Assembly (NCBI GenBank): GCA_947650365.1
Contig: CANTAL010000193.1
Span: 124,001 to 188,000, forward strand
Length of the DNA: 64,000 bases
Source of the DNA: Chamaelirium japonicum
Lineage: Eukaryota > Streptophyta > Magnoliopsida > Liliales > Melanthiaceae
Direction: 5' to 3'
Of this stretch, positions 57,628-64,000 are shown one piece after another. Each line of letters starts with the position of its first letter. Within the stretch, counting starts at the first letter, position 1. Both the position numbers and the translations under genes were made by a program. A model generated the notes under the pieces. That model saw nothing but the letters and a program-made list of their open reading frames with translations. It made no database searches and was not told the DNA's origin.

Positions 57628-59467
57628 AATGGATCATACGAATGAGTAAGAATGGATCGTACGAATGAAATAGAATGGACTGTACGAATGAATTAGAATG
57701 GATCGTGCGAATGAATTGGAATGGATCGTACGAATGAATTAGAATGGATCGTACGAATGAACTAGAATGGATACATTCGTGCGAATGAATTAGAATGGAT
57801 CGTACGAATGAATTAGAATGGATCGTACGAATGAATTAGAATGGATCTTACGAATGAATTAGAATGGATCGTACGAATGAATTAGAATGGATCGTACGAA
57901 TAAATTAGAATGGATCGTGGGAATGAATTAGAATGGATCGTACGAATGAATTAGAATGGATCCACCGAATGAGTTAGAATGGATCATACGAATGAATTAT
58001 AATGGATTGTACGAATGAATTAGAATGGATTGTGTGAATAAATTAGAATAGATCGTACGAAGGAATTAGAATGGATCGTACAAATGAATTAGAATGGATC
58101 GTATGAATGAATTAGAATAGATCATACGAATGAATTAGAATGGATCGTACGAAGTAATTAGAATGGATCGTACGAATGAATTAGAATGAATCGTACGAAT
58201 GAACTAGAATGGATACATTCGTGCGAATGAATTAGAATGGATCGTACGAATGAATTAGAATGGATCGTACGAATGAATTAGAATGGATCTTACGAATGAA
58301 TTAGAATGGATCGTACGAATGAATTAGAATGGATCGTACGAATGAATTAGAATGGATACATTCGTGCGAATGAATTAGAATGGATACATTCGTGCGAAAG
58401 AATTAGAATAGATCGTAGGAATGAATTAGAATGGCTCCTATGAATGAATTAGAATGGATCGTGCGAATGAATTAGAATGGATCGTACGAATGAATTAGAA
58501 TGGATCGTACAAATGAATTTGAATGGATCGTACGATTGAATTAGAATGGATCGTGTGAAAGAATTAGAATGGATCGTACGAATGAATTAGAATGGATCGT
58601 GCGAATGAAGTAGAATGGATCGTACGAATGAATTAGAATGGATCGTGCTAATGAATTAGAATGGATCATACGAATGAGTAAGAATGGATCGTACGAATGA
58701 AATAGAATGGATTGTACGAATGAATTAGAATGGATCGTACAAATGAATTAGAATAGATCGTACGAATGAAATAGAATGGATTGCACGAATGAATTAGAAT
58801 AGATTGTACGAATGAATTAGAATGGATTAGAATGAATTAGAATTCGTACGAATGAATTAGAATGGATCGTAAGAATGAATTAGAATGGATCTTACGAATG
58901 AATTAGAATGGATCGTACTAATGAATTAGAATGGATCGTACGAATGAATTAGAATGGATCGTACGAATGAATTAGAATGGATCGCACGAATGAATAAGAA
59001 TGGATACATTCGCGAATGAATTAGAATGGATCATACGAATGAATTAGAATGGATCGTACGAATGAATTAGAATGGATCTTACGAATGAATTAGAATGGAT
59101 CGTACAAATGATTTAGAATGGATCGTACGAATGAATTAGAATGGATACATTTGTGCGAATGAATTAGAATGGATCGTACGAATGAATTAGAATGGATCGT
59201 AAGAATGAATTAGAATGGATCGTACGAAGGAATTAGAATGGATCGTACGAATGAATTAGAATGGATCGTAAGAATAAATTAGAATAGATTGTACGAATGA
59301 ATTAGAATGGATCGTACGAAGGAATTAGAATAAATCGTACGAATGAATTAGAATGGATCGTACGAATGAATTAGAATGGATACATTCGTCCGAATGAATT
59401 AGAATGGATCGTACGAATGAATTAGAATGGATCGTACGAATGAAATAGAATGGATCGTACGAATGAA
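57628..59467 (+). repeat. Satellite block, plus orientation
   Basis: Plus-sense run with the GCGAAAG variant near 58393 and a half-unit cluster near 58825-58850. Confidence 0.93.
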
Positions 59468-60431
59468 TTCATTCATTTGATCCATTCTAATTCATTCGTA
59501 CGATCCATTCTAATTCATTCATACGATCCATTCTAATTCATTCGTACGATCCATTCTAATTCATTCATACAATCCATTCTAATTCATTCGTAAGAGCTAT
59601 TCTAATTCATTCGTACGATCCATTCTAATTCATTTGTAAGATCCATTCTAATTCATTCGTATGATCCATTCTAATTAATTCGTATGATCCATTCTAATTC
59701 ATTCGTACGATCCATTCTAATTCATTTGTACGATCCATTCTAATTCATTCGTACAATCCATTCTATTTCATTAGTACGATCCATTCTTACTTATTCGTAT
59801 GATCCATTCTAATTCATTAGCACGATCCATTCTAATTCATTCGTATGATCCATTCTAATTCATTCGCACGCTCCATTCTAATTCATTCCTATGATCCATT
59901 CTAATTCATTCACATGATCCATTCTAATTCATTCGTACGATCCATTCTAATTCATTCGTACGATCTATTCTAATTCATTCGTACGATCCATTCTAATTCA
60001 TTCGTACGTTCCATTCTAATTCATTAGCACGATCCCTGCTAATTCATTCGTTCGATCAATTCTAATTCATTAGCACGATCCATTCTAATTCATTCATACG
60101 ATCCATTCTAATTCATTCGCAGGATCCATTCTAATTCATTCATAGGATCCATTCTAATTCTTTCATACGATCTATTCTAATTCTTTCGCATGAATGTATC
60201 CATTCTAATTCATTCGCATGAATGTATCCATTCTAATTCATTCGTGCGATCCATTATAATTCATTCGTACGATCCATTCGAATTCATTCGCACGATCCAT
60301 TCTAATTCATTCATATGATCCATTCTAATTCATTCATACAATCCATTCTAATTCTTTCACACGATCCATTCTAATTCATTCGTACGATTCATTCTAATTC
60401 ATTCGTACAATCCATTCTATTTCATTCGTAC
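59468..60431 (-). repeat. Satellite block, minus orientation
   Basis: Contains the AGCACG and TTCGATCAATTC variant units near 60025-60075. Confidence 0.92.
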
Positions 60432-61664
60432 GAATGAATTAGAATGGATAAATTCGTACGAATGAATTAGAATGGATCGTATGAATGAATTAGAATGGAT
60501 CCTATGAATGAATTAGAATGGATCGTGCGAATGAATTAGAATGGATCGTACAAATGAATTAGAATGGATCGTACGAATGAATTAGAATGGATCATACGAA
60601 TTAATTAGAATGGATCATACGAATGAATTAGAATGGATTCGATGAATGAATTAGAATGGATCGTACGAATGAATTAGAATGGATACATTCGTGCGAATGA
60701 ATTAGAATGGATCGGACGAATGAATTAGAATGGATCGTACGAATGAATTAGAATGGATCAAATGAATGAATTAGAATGGTTACATTCATGCGACACGAAT
60801 GTATCCATTCTAATTCATTCGTACGATCCATTCTAATTCATTCGTACGATCCATTCTAATTCATTCGTATGATCCATTCTAATTAATTCGTATGATCCAT
60901 TCTAATTCATTCGTACGATCTATTCTAATTCAATTGTACGATCCATTCTAATTCATTCGCACGATCCATTCTAATTCATTCATAGGATCCATTCTAATTC
61001 ATTCATACGATCTATTCTAATTCTTTCGCACGAATGTATCCATTCTAATTCATTCGCACGAATGTATCCATTCTAATTCATTCGTACGATCCATTCTAAT
61101 TCATTCGTATGAATGTATCCATTCTAATTCATTTGCACGATCCATTCTAATTCATTCCTATGATCTATTCTAATTCATTCGTACGATCCATTCTAATTCA
61201 TTCTAATTCATTCGTACGATCCATTCTACGATCCATTCTAATTCATTCATACGATCCATTCTAATTCATATGCACAAAGGTATCCATTCTAATCCATTCG
61301 TAGGATCCATTCTAATCCATTCGTACGATCCATTCTAATTCATTCGTATGATCCATTCTAATTCATTCGCTCGAATGTATCCATTCTAATCCATTCTAAT
61401 CCATTCGTACGATCCATTCAAATTCATTCGCATGAATGTAACCATTCTAATAAATTCATATGATCCATTCTAATTCATTCGTACGATCCATTCTAATTCA
61501 TTCGTCCGATCCATTCTAATTCATTCGCACGAATGTATCCATTCTAATTCATTCGTACGATCCATTCTAATTCATTCGTACGATCCATTCTAATTCATTC
61601 GTAAGATCCATTCTAATTCATTCGTACGATCCATTCTAATTCATTCTTATTCATTCGTACGATC
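60432..61664. repeat. Satellite, plus then minus
   Basis: Plus to 60793, minus to 61664. The half-unit cluster at 61193-61250 matches that at 2782-2835. Confidence 0.89.
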
Positions 61665-62589
61665 GTACGAATGAATTAGAATGGATCGTACGGAATGAAT
61701 TAGAATGGATCGTACGAATGAAATAGAATGGATCGTACGAATGAACTAGAATGGATACATTCGTGCGAATGAATTAGAATGGATCGTACGAATGAATTAG
61801 AATGGATCGTACGAATGAATTAGAATGGATCTTACGAATGAATTAGAATGGATCATACGAATGAATTAGAATGGATCGTACGAATGAATTAGAATGGATA
61901 CATTCGTGCGAATGAATTAGAATGGATCGGACGAATGAATTAGAATGGATCGTACGAATGAATTAGAATGGATCAAATGAATGAATTAGAATGGATCGTA
62001 CGAATGAATTAGAATGCATCGTACGAAAGAATTAGAATGGATATATTCGTGCGAATGAATTAGAATGGATCGTACGAATGAATAAGACTGGATCGTACGA
62101 ATGAATTTGAATGGATACATTTGTGCGAATGAATCTAAATGGATGTATGAATGAATTACAATGGATCGTACGAATGAATTATAATGGATCGTACGAATGA
62201 ATTAGAATAGCTCATACGAATGAATTAGAATGAATCGTATGAATGAATTAGAATAGTTACATTCGTGCGAATGAATTAGAATAGATCGTACGAATGAATT
62301 AGAATGGATCGTACGAATAAATTAGAATGGATCGTGGGAAAGAATTAGAATGGATCGTACGAATGAATTAGAATAGATCCACCGAATGAGTTAGAATGGA
62401 TCATACGAATGAATTAGAATGGATTGTACGAATGAATTAGAATGGATTGTGCGAATGAATTAGAATGGATCGTATGAATGAATAAGAATGGATCGTACGA
62501 ATGAATTAGAATGGATCGTGCGAATGAATTAGCATGAATCGTACGAGTGTATTAGAATGGATCGTACGAATGAATTAGAATGAATCGTA
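61665..62589 (+). repeat. Satellite block, plus orientation
   Basis: Begins after the dyad CGTACGATCGTACG at 61657-61670. Confidence 0.92.
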
Positions 62590-63432
62590 CGATCCATTCT
62601 AATTCATTCGTACAATCCATTCTAATTCATTCGAACGAATGTATCCATTCTAGTTCATTCGTACGATCCATTCTAATTCATTCGTACGATCCATTCTAAT
62701 TCATTCGTACGATCCATTCAAATTCATTCATTTGATCCATTCTAATTCATTTGTACGATCCATTCTAATTCATTCGTACGATCCATTCTAATTCATTCGT
62801 ACGATCCATTCTAATTCATTTGTAAGATCCATTCTAATTCATTCGTACGATCCATTCTAATTCATTCGTACGATCCATTCTAATTCATTCGCACGAATGT
62901 ATCCATTCTAGAATGAATTAGAATGGATCGTATGAATGAATTAGAATGGATCGTACAAATGAATTAGAATGGATCGTGCGAATGAATTAGAATGGATCGT
63001 ACGAATGAATTAGAATGGATCGTACGAATGAACTAGAATGGATACATTCGTGCGAATGAATTAGAATGGATGGTAAGAATGAATTAGAATGGATCGTACG
63101 AATGGATTAGAAGGGATCATACGAATGAATTAGAATGGATCGTGCGAATGAATTAGAATGGATCGAACGAATGAATCAGATAGGATATATTCTAGCGAAT
63201 GAATTAGAATAGATCGTAGGAATGAATTAGAATGGATCATACGAATGAATTACAATGGATCGTACGAATGAATTAGAATGGATCGTACGAATGAATTAGA
63301 ACAGATCATGTGAAAGAATTAGAATTGATTGTATGAAAGAATTAGAATGGATCGTATGAATGAATTAGAATGGATATATTCATGCGAATGAATTAGAATG
63401 GATCGTACGAATGAATTAGAATGGATCGTACG
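62590..63432. repeat. Satellite, minus then plus
   Basis: Minus to 62910, plus to 63432. The switch at 62910 is CATTCTAGAATG. Confidence 0.9.
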
Positions 63433-64000
63433 ATTCATTCTAATTCATTCATACGATCCATTCTAATACATTCATACGATTCATGCTAATTCATTCGCAC
63501 GATCCATTCTAATTCATTCGTACGATCCATTCTTATTCATTCATACGATCCATTCTAATTCATTCGCACAATCCATTCTAATTCATTCGTACAATCCATT
63601 CTAATTCATTCGTATGCTCCATTCTAGCTCATTCGGTGGATCCATTCTAATTCATTCGTATGATCCATTCTAATTCATTCCCACGATCCATTCTAATTTA
63701 TTCGTACGATCCATTCTAATTCATTCGTACGATCTATTCTAATTCATTCGCACGAATGTAACCATTCTAATTCATTCATATGATTCATTCTAATTCATTC
63801 GTATGAGCTATTCTAATTCATTCGTACGATCCATTCCAATTCATTCGTACGATCCATTGTAATTCATTCATACAATCCATTTAGATTCATTCGCACAAAT
63901 TTATCCACTCAAATTCATTCGTACGATCCAGTCTAATTCATTCGTACGATCCATTCTAATTCATTCGCACGAATATATCCATTCTAATTCTTTCGTACGA
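63433..64000 (-). repeat. Satellite block, minus orientation, to the window end
   Basis: Parallels 54611-55080 variant by variant (CCCACG, GAGCTATTC, ATTTAGATTC). Confidence 0.92.

Larger units (their letters stand above)
24795..64000. repeat. Right flank of 23/28-bp satellite array
   Basis: About 39 kb of the same satellite as the left flank, without any other insertion, gene or non-satellite island that I could find. About 48 switches of orientation were seen. The mixture of 23-bp units, 28-bp units, half-units and recurring variant series is the same as on the left, so both flanks belong to one array. The array continues beyond the window. Confidence 0.97.

Noticed and set aside
1..64000. 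CRISPR array
   Set aside because: Repeats of 23-28 bp with dyads look superficially similar, but there are no unique spacers and no cas genes, and the context is a plant retroelement.
1..64000. Human-type satellite II/III, because the unit is rich in GAATG/CATTC
   Set aside because: The fixed 23/28-bp structure with CGTACG is different, and the inserted element is a plant Tat-type retrotransposon.
1..64000. Telomeric or rDNA spacer repeats
   Set aside because: No TTTAGGG-type runs and no rRNA sequence were seen.

Overview
The window is flowering-plant nuclear heterochromatin. Two flanks of simple, CpG-rich satellite DNA (1-11649 and 24795-64000, about 51 kb) surround one complete LTR retrotransposon (11650-24794). 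I assign it to a plant because the retroelement is a Ty3/gypsy element of the Tat type: it has a second, archaeal-like RNase H between the normal RNase H and the integrase, a CX2HX4HX4C Gag knuckle, and an extra antisense gene with short plant-like introns. I cannot name the species. No ordinary host gene, tRNA, rRNA or CRISPR array was found.

Satellite: the unit is 23 bp, made of two related halves (GAATGAATTA and GAATGGATCGTAC). A 28-bp variant replaces CGTAC with ACATTCGTGC. The array switches strand about 63 times. By eye there are 64 single-orientation blocks, from about 15 bp to 5.4 kb. Several strand-switch junctions recur with the same flanking variants at distant places, and one recurs in both orientations. 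A compound block of about 2.1 kb that contains a switch is tandemly duplicated at about 4301-8420.

Retrotransposon: two 800-bp LTRs (11650-12449 and 23995-24794) lie in perfect register, with about 22 substitutions and no indels between them. They are flanked by the 5-bp target duplication TGATC, which belongs to the satellite. The element reads on the minus strand: right (5') LTR, primer-binding site, gag, protease, reverse transcriptase, degenerate RNase H, archaeal-type RNase H, integrase. A long 3' region, a polypurine tract and the left (3') LTR follow. The whole gag-pol lies in one frame (23828 down to 17949, 1960 codons including the terminal stop), interrupted by five in-frame stops. 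The stop between protease and reverse transcriptase sits in a TMV-type readthrough context (TAG CAA TCA); the other four look like damage.

The 3' region carries, on the plus strand and so antisense to gag-pol, a second gene (14605-17425). Its parts are a globular N-terminal domain, an acidic middle, two GT-AG introns and a coiled-coil end; it is damaged by frameshifts and stops. Upstream of it lies a 1.6-kb tandem array (12567-14153) with a 118-bp period, rich in palindromic TTGACC...GGTCAA motifs (W-box-like) and foldback stems. The antisense gene and gag-pol converge on a short region with three copies of a hairpin motif. The retroelement is probably no longer able to move by itself, although its LTR promoter elements are intact.
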